Source: Bradyrhizobium sp. cir1 (lineage in GTDB: Bacteria; Pseudomonadota; Alphaproteobacteria; Rhizobiales; Xanthobacteraceae). From it: DNA of 64,000 nucleotides. The DNA lies in NCBI RefSeq assembly GCF_014198245.1, contig NZ_JACIHE010000005.1, positions 124,001 to 188,000 of the forward strand. Reading direction: 5' to 3'. The position numbers and the translations under genes are program-made. The notes under the pieces were generated by a model, which searched no databases, was not told where the DNA came from, and was given only the letters and a program-made list of their open reading frames with translations. Below, in pieces: positions 1-7,973 of the stretch (positions within the stretch are counted from its first letter, which is position 1; each line of letters opens with the position of its first letter).

Positions 1-112
1 CCTAACAAACCGACAGCAGATATACTACTTCAGCGTGTGATGAAGTGTGGCTGATTTCACTGTCCTGTCAACAACGGCGGGCGCGGGCAGCTTGCCGCGA
101 AGGGGCTGCCGT
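1..112. other. short intergenic start of window
   Basis: No gene, RNA or convincing repeat is seen in these bases, which lie downstream of the cyclase on the minus strand. A gene from outside the window could end nearby, but nothing here shows it. Confidence 0.5.
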
Positions 113-1909
113 TCAGGACTCGGCGGCCCGTTTGACGCCGCTCTGAACCAGCGTCAGCTTTCCGAGCGGCACGCCCGCCTTCAGCAGCCCCTCGCGGTAA
201 TGGGCGATGTCCTCGGGCCGCTTCCAGTGGAAATTGCGCAGGTGCCTGTCGACGTTCAGCGCTGGATAGTTTGCCATCAGCACGCGGGCGGCTTCGCTCG
301 CCTCGTCGCTTCGCCCCAGTTGCGCCAGCGCCGCGGCGCGGATCGCCAGCGCCTGCATGTGGTTCGGGTTGATGTAGAGCTGCTCGCGGGCCCACGACAG
401 GGTCGCGTCATATTGTCGTAGGAGATAATGGCTGAAGGCGTTCAGCGCGGCCCATTGGTAGCGCGGGTCGCTGTTGTCGCGCTGCGAGGCCATCGAGAAT
501 AGCTCGATCGCCTCGCGGTGCTCGCCGATGATGAAATGGCAGATGCCGAGCACGCCGCGCGCGCCGTTGTCGTAGGGGTTGAGGGCGACCGCACGCTTGG
601 CGGCGTCCATCGCGGCCTCGTAATGGCCTTCCATGCCGTGAGCCCAGGACAGGATCGAGAACGCGAAGGAGGACCGCGGGTCGAGTCGGACGCTGGTCTC
701 GGCGAGATGCATCGCCTCGGCCCACATCTCCCGCGTGCCCTTGACCCAGCCGAACTGGATGCTCTGGATCTGGATCGTGGCGAGATAGGCATGCGCGATC
801 GACAGCTTGGGATCGAGCTGGATGGCCTCGCGGAACAGGTCAACGGCGACGGCCAGATCTTCCTTGGTCTGCCGGTAGTAATGGGACAGTCCCTTGAGGA
901 AGCGGTCCCAGGCGGTGACATCGGTCGAGAGCCGCGCCGGCGCCGAGGCTTCCGCTCGGACGATCTCGGTGGCGATGGCGGCGGACAGATTGGTGGTGAT
1001 CTCGTCCTGCATCGCGAACAGGTCGCCGATGTCGCGGTCGTAACGCCCGGTCCAGAGCTGCTCGCCGGTCTCCGGCGCAATAAGCTCGGCCGTGACGCGG
1101 ATCTTGGCGCCGGCGCGCCGCACCGATCCCTGGATCAGATAGGTGGCGTCGATCTCGCGCGCGATCAGGCGCGTGCTCAAATTCTTGCCCTTGAAGGCGA
1201 AGGTCGAGTTGCGGCTCAGCACGCGATAGAAGGATTGCAGCGACAGCGCGTGGATCAGATCCTCGGTGAGGCCGTCGGAGAAATATTCGTCCTGGGCGTC
1301 GCTGAGATTGGCGAAGGGCAGCACGCCGACGATCGCCGTGCGATACTGCTGCGAGAGGGCGGTTGCCTCCCGGAGTTCGGGCGCGAGCGCCGGCGCTCCC
1401 TCGGGCGTCCAGGTAAAGACCCCGATCGCGTCCTTGATGTTCTTGAAGCGGTGGTTGCCGGCATCGGTCAGCGGCACGGTGAGATGCTTGCTCGCTTCCC
1501 GATAGGCCTTGGCCGAGATGGCGAAGCCGCCGGGGCTCGCCACGGATTCGAGGCGGACGGCGATGTTGACATCGTCACCGAAGACCTCGTCCTCGTCGGC
1601 GATGACGTCGCCCATATGGATGCCGAGCCGGAACTGCATGGCGCGATCGGCCGGCAGATGGTGGTTGCGCTCCGCCATCAGCGTCTGCATCGCGATCGCC
1701 GCCTCGGCGGCGCCGACGATCGATGCGAACTCCAGCAGGAAGCCGTCGCCGGTGTTCTTCACGACGCGGCCGCCGTGATTGAGGATGATGGGGTGAATCG
1801 CGGCGCGATGGGCCTTGAAGGCGGCATGGGTGCCGGCTTCGTCGCTACCCATCATACGCGAATAGCCGGCGACATCGGCGCAGACGATGGCAGCCAGACG
1901 TCTTTCCAT
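113..1909 (-). CDS. class III adenylate/guanylate cyclase with TPR repeats
   Basis: A 598-residue cytosolic protein. Residues about 1-180 form a class III cyclase domain: the first metal aspartate is in CADVAGYS, the second in NTGDGFLLEF, and the transition-state Asn and Arg are in GDDVNIAVRLE. Residues about 200-330 carry the TolB/FlgO-like segment (GVLPFANLSD...) common in this family, and the C-terminal third is TPR repeats for protein contacts. It would make cAMP or possibly cGMP. No transmembrane segment is evident. I chose the ATG at 1909 because MERRLAAIVCADV begins the domain; an upstream extension would add 21 low-complexity residues. It stands alone, convergent with nothing. The family is expanded in Bradyrhizobium; the stimulus is unknown. 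Confidence 0.88.
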   Translation of the reverse strand: MERRLAAIVCADVAGYSRMMGSDEAGTHAAFKAHRAAIHPIILNHGGRVVKNTGDGFLLEFASIVGAAEAAIAMQTLMAERNHHLPADRAMQFRLGIHMGDVIADEDEVFGDDVNIAVRLESVASPGGFAISAKAYREASKHLTVPLTDAGNHRFKNIKDAIGVFTWTPEGAPALAPELREATALSQQYRTAIVGVLPFANLSDAQDEYFSDGLTEDLIHALSLQSFYRVLSRNSTFAFKGKNLSTRLIAREIDATYLIQGSVRRAGAKIRVTAELIAPETGEQLWTGRYDRDIGDLFAMQDEITTNLSAAIATEIVRAEASAPARLSTDVTAWDRFLKGLSHYYRQTKEDLAVAVDLFREAIQLDPKLSIAHAYLATIQIQSIQFGWVKGTREMWAEAMHLAETSVRLDPRSSFAFSILSWAHGMEGHYEAAMDAAKRAVALNPYDNGARGVLGICHFIIGEHREAIELFSMASQRDNSDPRYQWAALNAFSHYLLRQYDATLSWAREQLYINPNHMQALAIRAAALAQLGRSDEASEAARVLMANYPALNVDRHLRNFHWKRPEDIAHYREGLLKAGVPLGKLTLVQSGVKRAAES

Positions 1910-2131
1910 ATCCTCGGAGCTCCAAGGGAGGGGGGACCGGCCACGGCGTGGCAGTCGCCTCGAATCCCGCATTTCAAGAACCCTTCCTTTATAAAGCAGA
2001 TGCGGCCGAGGGATAGTATGATCCGCATTGCAAATTCGACGTAAATCCTACGCAATCCCGGCGGTGGACGGGGGGATGCGAACCGACTAAGCCCGCCCCG
2101 GAGGGCCGTGGGGGCTGGCGGGGGATCTCAA

Positions 2132-2764
2132 ATGCTGGGCATTCACGAAATCTGGCTGTTCATCCTGTCGGGCGTGCTGCTCAACATCACGCCGGGGCCG
2201 GATTCGGTCTATGTGATCGGCCGCAGCATGCAGATGGGCTGGCGGGGCGGGGCCGCCGCCGCTTTCGGCATCAGTTGCGGTTGTTTTTTCCATGTCGCGG
2301 GCGCGGCGATCGGGCTTTCGGCCCTGCTGATGGCCTCGTCGACCGCCTTCTCGGTCCTGAAGCTGGTCGGGGCGGCCTATCTGGTCGTCACCGGCCTACA
2401 GATGCTGTGGTCACGCCCCGTACTGACGGCGGTCCGGGACCAGGGCGAGCGCAGCTCGCTGCGCCGGGTCTTCCTCCAGGGCGTCTTCACCAATGCGCTC
2501 AATCCCAAGGTCGCGCTGTTCTTCCTGGCCTTCCTGCCGCAATTCGTCGCAGCCGATGCGCCGCATAAACCGCTCGCCTTCCTGATGCTCGGCCTGATTT
2601 TCATCTCTACGGGGACGCTGTGGTGCCTGGTGCTCGCCGCGTTCGCGGCCAGGGCCGCCAACCGGCTGCGGCAGTCCGAGGGCGCGATCGCCTGGATCAA
2701 CCGCGCGCTCGGCGGCCTCTTCATCTATCTCGGCGTCCGCGTCGCCATGCTGGAGACGCGGTAG
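2132..2764 (+). CDS. LysE/RhtB family amino-acid exporter
   Basis: A 210-residue inner-membrane protein with about six hydrophobic segments. The N-terminus shows the family signature LNITPGPDSVYVIGRS, and NALNPKVALFFLAFLPQF marks the third and fourth helices. Members export lysine, homoserine, threonine or other small amines. The ATG at 2132 is preceded by GGGGGA at a suitable distance; a GTG 24 bases upstream is possible but lacks a better site. It is a single gene, divergent from the cyclase and followed by a palindromic repeat. The substrate cannot be told from the sequence. Confidence 0.9.
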   Translation: MLGIHEIWLFILSGVLLNITPGPDSVYVIGRSMQMGWRGGAAAAFGISCGCFFHVAGAAIGLSALLMASSTAFSVLKLVGAAYLVVTGLQMLWSRPVLTAVRDQGERSSLRRVFLQGVFTNALNPKVALFFLAFLPQFVAADAPHKPLAFLMLGLIFISTGTLWCLVLAAFAARAANRLRQSEGAIAWINRALGGLFIYLGVRVAMLETR

Positions 2765-2792
2765 CTCATTCGAACGAATGACATGAGGCTGC

Positions 2793-2905
2793 GTAGGGTG
2801 GGTTAGCCTCGCGGCTGCGCGAAGCGCAGTCGCAAGGCGTAACCCACCTCTTCTGTCTCTGCGGATACGAACAGTGGTGGGTTACGCTGCGCTAACCCAC
2901 CCTAC
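2793..2905. repeat. palindromic intergenic repeat (GTAGGGTGGGTTAG type)
   Basis: The outer arms GTAGGGTGGGTTAG (2793-2806) and CTAACCCACCCTAC (2892-2905) are perfect inverted repeats. Inside them GCGTAACCCACC (2837-2848) pairs with GGTGGGTTACGC (2876-2887). It lies between convergent genes and could fold as a terminator-like cruciform. Such elements are plentiful in Bradyrhizobium genomes. Confidence 0.85.
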
Positions 2906-2917
2906 TACGGTCTTCTC

Positions 2918-3670
2918 TCAGGCGAACTCCTTCGCAAGCGCGCTGCCGGCCAGATAGAGGCCGAGCAGGATCATCGCGATCAGGAACCAGCGGCGAAATG
3001 CTTCCGCCGGCATCCGCGCCCGCACCAATTGGCCGATGAACATGCCGGCAAAGGCCATGGCAAGGCCTACCGCGCCCGGCACGGCATTGGCGGGCGTCAG
3101 CAATCCGCCGGCGGTGAGGTTGAAGGCGAGCGCCAGCGTCGCGGTGGTGAAGAACACGCCGAGCGCCTGCACCAGTTCGTCCTTCTCCATGCCGATCGCC
3201 TGCATGAACGGCATCGAGGGGATCACCTGCACGCCTGTCGAGGCCGAGATCACGCCGGTGACGATGCCGACCACGGCGCCGACCCACTTTTCGTTCTCAG
3301 GCGCGACGCGGAACTGGAATTTGTTCAGGCCGATCACCGCGTAAATGACGAGCAGGGCGCCGAGCACGATGGTGCCGTAACGCGCATGGGGGCCGCTCAG
3401 TGCGCCGGCATTGAGCCAGCAGCCGATCACGGTGCCGATCATCAGCGGCCACAGCCGCCGCAGGATGTCGCGCAAATGAGGGCCGACGAAGGTCTGCCAG
3501 ATATTGGTGACGATGGCCGGCACGATCACGATGGCGATGGCGCGGCTCGGTGCCATGTTCACCGCGAGCAGGCCCATGGACACGGTCGGAAGTCCGAGTC
3601 CGATCACGCCCTTGACGAATCCGGCCATCAGGAACACGGCGGCAATGATGATGAGAAGCGGGTCGATCAT
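2918..3670 (-). CDS. sulfite exporter TauE/SafE family permease
   Basis: A 250-residue inner-membrane protein of the TauE/SafE family with eight or so hydrophobic segments and two related halves. The glycine-rich N-terminus (AGFVKGVIGLGLPTVSMGLL) and the mid-protein TGVISASTGVQVIPSMPFMQ are family hallmarks. Family members move sulfite, sulfoacetate, taurine-derived or other organic anions. It is divergent from the LysR gene, which probably regulates it. I start at the ATG at 3670, where the first membrane segment begins. A TTG at 3706 is also open, but neither start has a strong ribosome site, so the start is uncertain. Confidence 0.85.
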   Translation of the reverse strand: MIDPLLIIIAAVFLMAGFVKGVIGLGLPTVSMGLLAVNMAPSRAIAIVIVPAIVTNIWQTFVGPHLRDILRRLWPLMIGTVIGCWLNAGALSGPHARYGTIVLGALLVIYAVIGLNKFQFRVAPENEKWVGAVVGIVTGVISASTGVQVIPSMPFMQAIGMEKDELVQALGVFFTTATLALAFNLTAGGLLTPANAVPGAVGLAMAFAGMFIGQLVRARMPAEAFRRWFLIAMILLGLYLAGSALAKEFA

Positions 3671-3747
3671 GTCAGGCACATTGACCGATGCAGCGATCAG
3701 GCACAATCTGGAGGTTACGGAGTCAGCCTTCGCCAGTTACGAAGGCT

Positions 3748-3797
3748 AGAGCACGATCCGGAAAAGTGTGGAGCGGTTTTCCGAAAGATCGTGCTCT
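3748..3797. repeat. palindromic repeat, AGAGCAYGATCCGGAAAAGTG family
   Basis: AGAGCACGATC at the left end is mirrored by GATCGTGCTCT at the right end, with CCGGAAAAGTG and GGTTTTCCG forming inner arms. It lies in the TauE/LysR intergenic region. Related copies are at 4832, 20612 and 20807. Confidence 0.85.
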
Positions 3798-3822
3798 ATC
3801 AACAAGGTTGGAGAGACCTGCC

Positions 3823-4713
3823 ATGCGTTTCGACCTCGTCGATCTCCAGCTCTTCATCGCGGTCGCCGACCAGCGCAGCATCACCCGCGGCGCCGAGCGC
3901 TCGAACCTGGCGCTGGCCTCGGCCAGCGCGCGCATCAAGGGCTTCGAGGACGCGCTCGGCGTTGCGCTGCTCAAGCGCGGGCGCCGTGGCGTCGAGTTGA
4001 CCGCGGCCGGCGAGAGTCTGCTCGATCATGCCAGGCTCGTGATCCACCAGATCGACGCCATGCGCGGCGATCTCGCCGGCTTTGCCAGCGGCGTGCGCGC
4101 CAGCGTGCATTTCCTCGTCAACACCTCTGGCCTGTCGGAGCACCTGCCGAAGGCACTGGCCGGATTCCTGCACGAGCATCGCGATATCGCCGTCGACATC
4201 GAGGAGCGCGAGAGCACCGACATCGCGGCCGCGATCACCGCGGGGGCAGCGGATCTCGGCTTCGCCGCCGAGCACGCGCTGCCCGACCATATCGAGCGCT
4301 TCGTGTTCAGCGAGGATCACCTGACATTGGTGACGTCGCGGCGCGGCCCGTTCGCCGGCCGCCGCCAGATCGATTTTCAGGAGGCGGGTTCCTGCGACTT
4401 CGTCGGGCTGACCAGCGCCACCGCGCTCCAGATGCACATTTCGAAGCACGCCGCCCGGCTCGGCATGCGCCCGCATTACCGCGCGCGCCTGCGCGACTTC
4501 GACGCGATCTGCCAGATGGTCGCCGCCGACGTTGGCATCGCGCTGGTGCCGATATCCGCCGCCCGCCGCTGCGCCAGGCTGATGCCGCTCGCCATGGTCC
4601 GCCTGCGCGATACCTGGGCCAATCGTCGTCTCGTGATTTGCGCCCGCAGCTTCAAGACGCTGCCGCGGCCGGCGAAGATGCTGGTGGAGCATCTCAGGGC
4701 AGAGGCGGTGTGA
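3823..4713 (+). CDS. LysR family transcriptional regulator
   Basis: A 296-residue regulator. Residues 1-60 are the winged helix-turn-helix (MRFDLVDLQLFIAVADQRSI, then a recognition helix near LALASASARIKGFEDALG), and residues about 90-290 form the periplasmic-binding-like effector domain. The ATG at 3823 follows GGAGAGACCTGCC, a good ribosome site; upstream reading frame extends into the repeat and is not coding. It is divergent from the TauE/SafE exporter at 2918-3670 and most likely controls it, as is usual for LysR pairs. The effector is unknown, with an organic anion or sulfur compound plausible. Confidence 0.9.
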   Translation: MRFDLVDLQLFIAVADQRSITRGAERSNLALASASARIKGFEDALGVALLKRGRRGVELTAAGESLLDHARLVIHQIDAMRGDLAGFASGVRASVHFLVNTSGLSEHLPKALAGFLHEHRDIAVDIEERESTDIAAAITAGAADLGFAAEHALPDHIERFVFSEDHLTLVTSRRGPFAGRRQIDFQEAGSCDFVGLTSATALQMHISKHAARLGMRPHYRARLRDFDAICQMVAADVGIALVPISAARRCARLMPLAMVRLRDTWANRRLVICARSFKTLPRPAKMLVEHLRAEAV

Positions 4714-4831
4714 GATGCCGCCGCGAGCTCTGCTCCCTCCCTTTTTTTGCGGAGGAGGCAAGAGGGCCGATGAAAAAGTCGTCTCGAAGTGCCCTTGCGA
4801 TCGATGGACAATGTCCTGAGAGACCACACCT

Positions 4832-4935
4832 AGAGCATGATCCGGAAAAGTGTGCCGCGGTTTTTCCGAAAAGATCATGCTCAAACAATAACCTAAAGCG
4901 CGATGGCGATTCATCCTGATCCCATCGCGCTTTAG
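4832..4935. repeat. compound palindromic repeat, AGAGCATGATCCGG family
   Basis: Begins with AGAGCATGATCCGGAAAAG and its mirror AAAAGATCATGCTC, then a second hairpin CTAAAGCGCGATGG... / ...CCATCGCGCTTTAG. The same two-hairpin layout recurs at 20612-20715. Confidence 0.85.
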
Positions 4936-4991
4936 GCCGAGACCGCCGGAGAACACGACAGCCGTGAGGGATTGCTCCGGGCCCAAGGCAG

Positions 4992-5209
4992 GGCTATCGC
5001 AGATGGCTCCTTGGTGACGACCAGAGCAAGCGCCTCGTCCTTCGAGACGACCGCTCGGCGGTCTCCTCAGGATGAGGCTAAGCAGCATTTGCCCCGTTGA
5101 AATTGCCGCCGCGCACTCCGCCCTCATCCTGAGGGCCCGCCATCGGCGGGCGTCTCGAAGGATCGGCTGCGGGCGAGCTATCCGCCACGCTTTTTCATAT
5201 GCGATAGCC
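4992..5209. repeat. nested inverted repeat, TCCTTCGAGACG/CCTCAGGATGAGG family
   Basis: The outer arms GGCTATCGCA (4992-5001) and TGCGATAGCC (5200-5209) enclose two inward-facing copies of a REP unit: TCCTTCGAGACG...CTCAGGATGAGG and CCTCATCCTGAGG...CGTCTCGAAGGA. The same architecture occurs at 35021-35275. Confidence 0.75.
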
Positions 5210-5278
5210 TTGGGGCCCAAGGCGCGGCTCAGTGCAGGGGGCAGCTAGCTCAGGCACAGCTTCGAGGAGCCGGCCTGA

Positions 5279-5515
5279 TCACCGGTATCCTCTGTAACGG
5301 CGTGCATAGGCATAACGAGGATTGATGCCGCAATAGGCATTCGTCCCCGACGCGCTCGCCATGCACTGGCCATAGCTCGCGAACTGGCAGTTGCCGGGAT
5401 AGCCCCAAATGCGGCCCTGAAGGCAATAGCGGTCCTGGGCCAGGGCGGCTGTCGAGGAGCCGAAGCTCGTCACGATCGCAACGGCGGCGGCAGCTATGAG
5501 CAAATGATGTTTCAT
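5279..5515 (-). CDS. DUF3551 family small secreted protein
   Basis: A 78-residue protein with a cleavable signal peptide (MKHHLLIAAAAVAIVTSFGS, cleavage near AALAQ) and a mature part of about 45 residues with four cysteines: YCLQGRIWGYPGNCQF, YGQCMASASG and AYCGINP, ending in a Tyr/Arg-rich tail. This Cys pattern is that of DUF3551, a family of unknown function abundant in Bradyrhizobium. It is predicted to be periplasmic with two disulfides. The ATG at 5515 follows GGAGAG. Confidence 0.85.
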   Translation of the reverse strand: MKHHLLIAAAAVAIVTSFGSSTAALAQDRYCLQGRIWGYPGNCQFASYGQCMASASGTNAYCGINPRYAYARRYRGYR

Positions 5516-5651
5516 CCGACTCTCCAATCTCGACATTGAACGCCTGCTTCGAAGCGGCGTTCCAAAATGCCCGCACGCTTGCCATATGAGCGTTCGGCGA
5601 GGTCGAACGCTGATGGCGTGTGAACGGCCGACCTTTTGATCTTGGACTGCT

Positions 5652-6641
5652 TTACTTCGCCGTCTCCACCCCCGCGTCCTTGATCACCTTCGCCCACTTC
5701 TTCGTCTCGTCGGCGATGAACTGACGAAAATGCTCCGGCTCGTCGCCGACCAGCGTCGCGCCTTGCTGGCTAAGCTTCTCCTTCACCGCCGGATCCGCCA
5801 TGGCGTTGGTCGCCAGTGCATGCAGCGCCGTGACGATCTCCTTCGGCGTGCCCTTCGGTGCAACCATGCCGTACCAGTTCTCGATGCGCAGATCGGCAAA
5901 GCCCGCTTCCGCCGTGGTCGGCACCTCGGGCGCGGTCGGGGCGCGCTCGACTGAACCGACCGCGATCGGCTTCAACGCGCCGGCCTTGACCTGCGGCAGC
6001 AGCACGGGAAGATCGAGGAAGGTCATCTGCACCTGCTGGCCGAGGAGATCGTTCACAGCAGGCGCGGCGCCGCGATAGGGCACGTGCACGATGTCGATCT
6101 TGGCCGTCAGCTTGAACAATTCGCCGGCGAGGTGCGGCAGGCTGCCGGGTCCGGAGGAGGCGAAGTTGAGCTTTCCCGGCTGCGCTTTGGCCAGCGCGAT
6201 CAGCTCGCCGATGTCCTTGGCGGGCACATTGGTGGCGACCACCAGCATTTCCGGCACGGTCGCAACCAGCGTCACCGGCGTGAGGTCGATCTGGGCATCG
6301 TAGGCGACCCGCTCCATGCTTGGGCTGATCGCGAGCGCGCCGGCCGAGGAGATCGCGATGGTGTAGCCGTCAGGCGGGGCCTTTGAGACCGCATCGGTGC
6401 CGAGCACGCCGCCCTGGCCGCCGCGATTGTCGATCAGCACCGGCTGCCCCGATAGTTCCGACATGCGCTGGCCGATCACCCGCGCAATGATGTCGTTGGG
6501 CCCGCCGGCCGGGAAGGGGACGATCAGCTTGATCGGCTTTGCGGGAAAATTCTGCGCCGACGCCAATGACGGCAGCAGCAGGAACAATCCCAAAAACGAT
6601 CCAAAGAACAATTCAACGAGCAGCCTGCGTGAGACGGTCAT
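5652..6641 (-). CDS. Bug/TctC family periplasmic solute-binding protein
   Basis: A 329-residue periplasmic protein with a signal peptide (residues 1-29, cleavage after LASAQ). NFPAKPIKLIVPFPAGGPNDIIAR is the conserved N-terminal part of tripartite tricarboxylate transporter receptors, followed by GGQGGVLGTDAVSKAPPDGYT. These bind carboxylates, amides or aromatic acids. No TctA/TctB membrane genes lie nearby, so it is an orphan receptor, as most Bug proteins are. It lies 21 bases downstream of the HisN-like gene on the same strand and is probably co-transcribed. The ligand is unknown. Confidence 0.9.
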   Translation of the reverse strand: MTVSRRLLVELFFGSFLGLFLLLPSLASAQNFPAKPIKLIVPFPAGGPNDIIARVIGQRMSELSGQPVLIDNRGGQGGVLGTDAVSKAPPDGYTIAISSAGALAISPSMERVAYDAQIDLTPVTLVATVPEMLVVATNVPAKDIGELIALAKAQPGKLNFASSGPGSLPHLAGELFKLTAKIDIVHVPYRGAAPAVNDLLGQQVQMTFLDLPVLLPQVKAGALKPIAVGSVERAPTAPEVPTTAEAGFADLRIENWYGMVAPKGTPKEIVTALHALATNAMADPAVKEKLSQQGATLVGDEPEHFRQFIADETKKWAKVIKDAGVETAK

Positions 6642-6662
6642 GCAAGCCCTCCGCTCGCGTTG

Positions 6663-7445
6663 TTATTGGTTGAGCAGCCTCAAGGCTTCTTCGTGAACTC
6701 TTGCGTCGCCCGCGGCAATAATGCGGCCGCCGCCCTGCGCCGGCTTGCCTTCCCAGGTGGTGACGACGCCGCCAGCGCCGGTCACGATCGGGATCAGCGC
6801 CGCGATGTCGTAAGGCTTCAGCTCGGTCTCGACCACAAGGTCGACATGGCCTGCCGCCAGCATGCAATAAGAGTAGCAGTCGCCGCCATAGCGCGACAGC
6901 CGCGCGCCTTGCTCGATGCGGCCGAAGATGGCGCGGTCGCGCTCATTCATCAGCAGTGGCGAGGTGGTGTAGGTCGTCGCCTCCGCAAGCGAGGCGCAGC
7001 GGCGGACCTGGAGCCGGCGCTCGCCGGAGGGGCCCTTGTAATTGGCCGAGCCGCTGTCGCCGGAAAAGCGCTCGCCGATGAAGGGCTGGTGCATCATGCC
7101 GTACACCGGCGTGCCCTTGTGCAGCAGCGCGATCAGCGTGCCCCAGATCGGGAAGCCGCCGATGAAGGATTTGGTGCCGTCGATGGGGTCGAGCACCCAG
7201 ACATAGTCGGCGTCCTCGCGCTCGTTGCCGAATTCCTCGCCGACGATGCCGTGCTGGGGGAAGCTCGCCTTGATCAGCCGCCGCATCACCGCCTCGGCGG
7301 CGCGATCGGCCTCCGTCACGGGGTCGAAATCCTTGGTCTTGCTCTTGTCGTCGATCGACAGCGAGGTGCGGAAGAACGGCAGGATGGTTTCGCCGGAGGC
7401 GGTGGCGAGCCGTCCGATGAAAGCGGAGAAGTCGATCACCGTCAC
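6663..7445 (-). CDS. hisN: inositol-monophosphatase family phosphatase, probable histidinol-phosphatase
   Basis: A 260-residue cytosolic Mg2+/Li+-sensitive-type phosphatase. Motif GEEFG and VLDPIDGTKSF give the metal-binding acidic residues, and ELKPYDIAALIPIVTGAGG is the second signature. The overall length and the GGDCYSYCMLAAG segment fit the HisN subgroup that removes phosphate from L-histidinol phosphate in histidine synthesis; inositol or other sugar phosphates are alternatives. The start at 7445 gives the normal family length. It is upstream of and close to the Bug gene. Assignment to the family is secure, the exact substrate is inferred. Confidence 0.85.
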   Translation of the reverse strand: MTVIDFSAFIGRLATASGETILPFFRTSLSIDDKSKTKDFDPVTEADRAAEAVMRRLIKASFPQHGIVGEEFGNEREDADYVWVLDPIDGTKSFIGGFPIWGTLIALLHKGTPVYGMMHQPFIGERFSGDSGSANYKGPSGERRLQVRRCASLAEATTYTTSPLLMNERDRAIFGRIEQGARLSRYGGDCYSYCMLAAGHVDLVVETELKPYDIAALIPIVTGAGGVVTTWEGKPAQGGGRIIAAGDARVHEEALRLLNQ

Positions 7446-7748
7446 GGTGAGTTCCTCAAAGCGAAAGTCAGTGTGAAGCTCGCTCCTGCCTAGCTCAAAT
7501 CGCCTCCCGCGTGCAGCGCTGTCTTGATTTGCACCCTGGTATTTTGGATGCCGGAGGTGGCTGCCCCAGGTCAGTCATATGCTGGCCAAATATCGATCAC
7601 TGAGTTGAAAACTTAGTTCCGAACATGCCTTGTTCGTATGCAAATGACTATCAACCCATTGAATTTCCTTATCAAAGGAACTGAATCCAGGTTTCTCTTA
7701 AAGCAATTGAGCCATGTGCGTATTGCATGGGAATCCGCTCAAAAGCCC

Positions 7749-7777
7749 TTGCACTTTGTGCGGCGCGGCCGCATATT
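7749..7777 (+). promoter_or_regulatory. sigma70-like promoter of candidate sRNA
   Basis: TTGCAC at 7749-7754 and CATATT at 7772-7777 are separated by 17 bases, the ideal spacing. They lie just ahead of the structured region that ends in a terminator. Confidence 0.5.
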
Positions 7778-7782
7778 GTTGC

Positions 7783-7871
7783 GGTGCGGTAGCGCTCTGC
7801 GTTACCGCTGCCCTCCTTGGGCGTTTCCTCCCTAGACTTGGGCCGCTTCTTCATCAGAAGCGGCCCTTTTT
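7783..7871 (+). ncRNA. candidate trans-acting small RNA with anti-Shine-Dalgarno loops
   Basis: About 89 bases between a promoter and an intrinsic terminator with no reading frame. Stem 1 is GCGGTAGCG (7786-7794) with CGTTACCGC (7800-7808), including one G-U pair. It is followed by CCC TCCTT GGG (7811-7821), then an unpaired-looking CCTCCC, then the terminator hairpin. CCTCC in an exposed position could pair with ribosome-binding sites. C-rich-loop sRNAs of this general design are known in alphaproteobacteria; whether this belongs to one of those families is inference. Confidence 0.5.
7840..7871 (+). terminator. intrinsic (rho-independent) terminator
   Basis: A perfect 11-bp stem, GGGCCGCTTCT (7840-7850) with AGAAGCGGCCC (7856-7866), has a five-base loop and is followed by TTTTT (7867-7871). 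It has the polarity of the plus strand and so ends the candidate sRNA, not the flanking minus-strand genes. Confidence 0.85.
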
Positions 7872-7973
7872 CTGTGGGCCTCTGTTTTCATTTCAAGGCG
7901 CACAACGGTGCAAAGCGCAAGCGCGCTCGCGCCCGATGCGCGCGCCGGGAGCGCGCGAAGAAAAAGCTGTCGT

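Larger units (their letters stand above)
4714..5278. other. repeat-rich intergenic region
   Basis: This 565-base gap holds two palindromic repeats (4832-4935 and 4992-5209, listed separately). No protein gene with a ribosome site or family resemblance was found; open frames here are shadows of the repeats. Confidence 0.7.
7446..7973. other. intergenic region holding a candidate small RNA
   Basis: This 528-base gap between two minus-strand genes has no protein gene I can support. The stretch 7560-7740 is AT-richer than its surroundings with no recognised gene. The right part contains a sigma70-like promoter, a folded C-rich transcript and an intrinsic terminator on the plus strand, listed separately. 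Confidence 0.6.

Noticed and set aside
518..2044. 508-codon plus-strand frame over the TPR cyclase
   Set aside because: Antisense shadow of a gene with clear catalytic motifs on the other strand.
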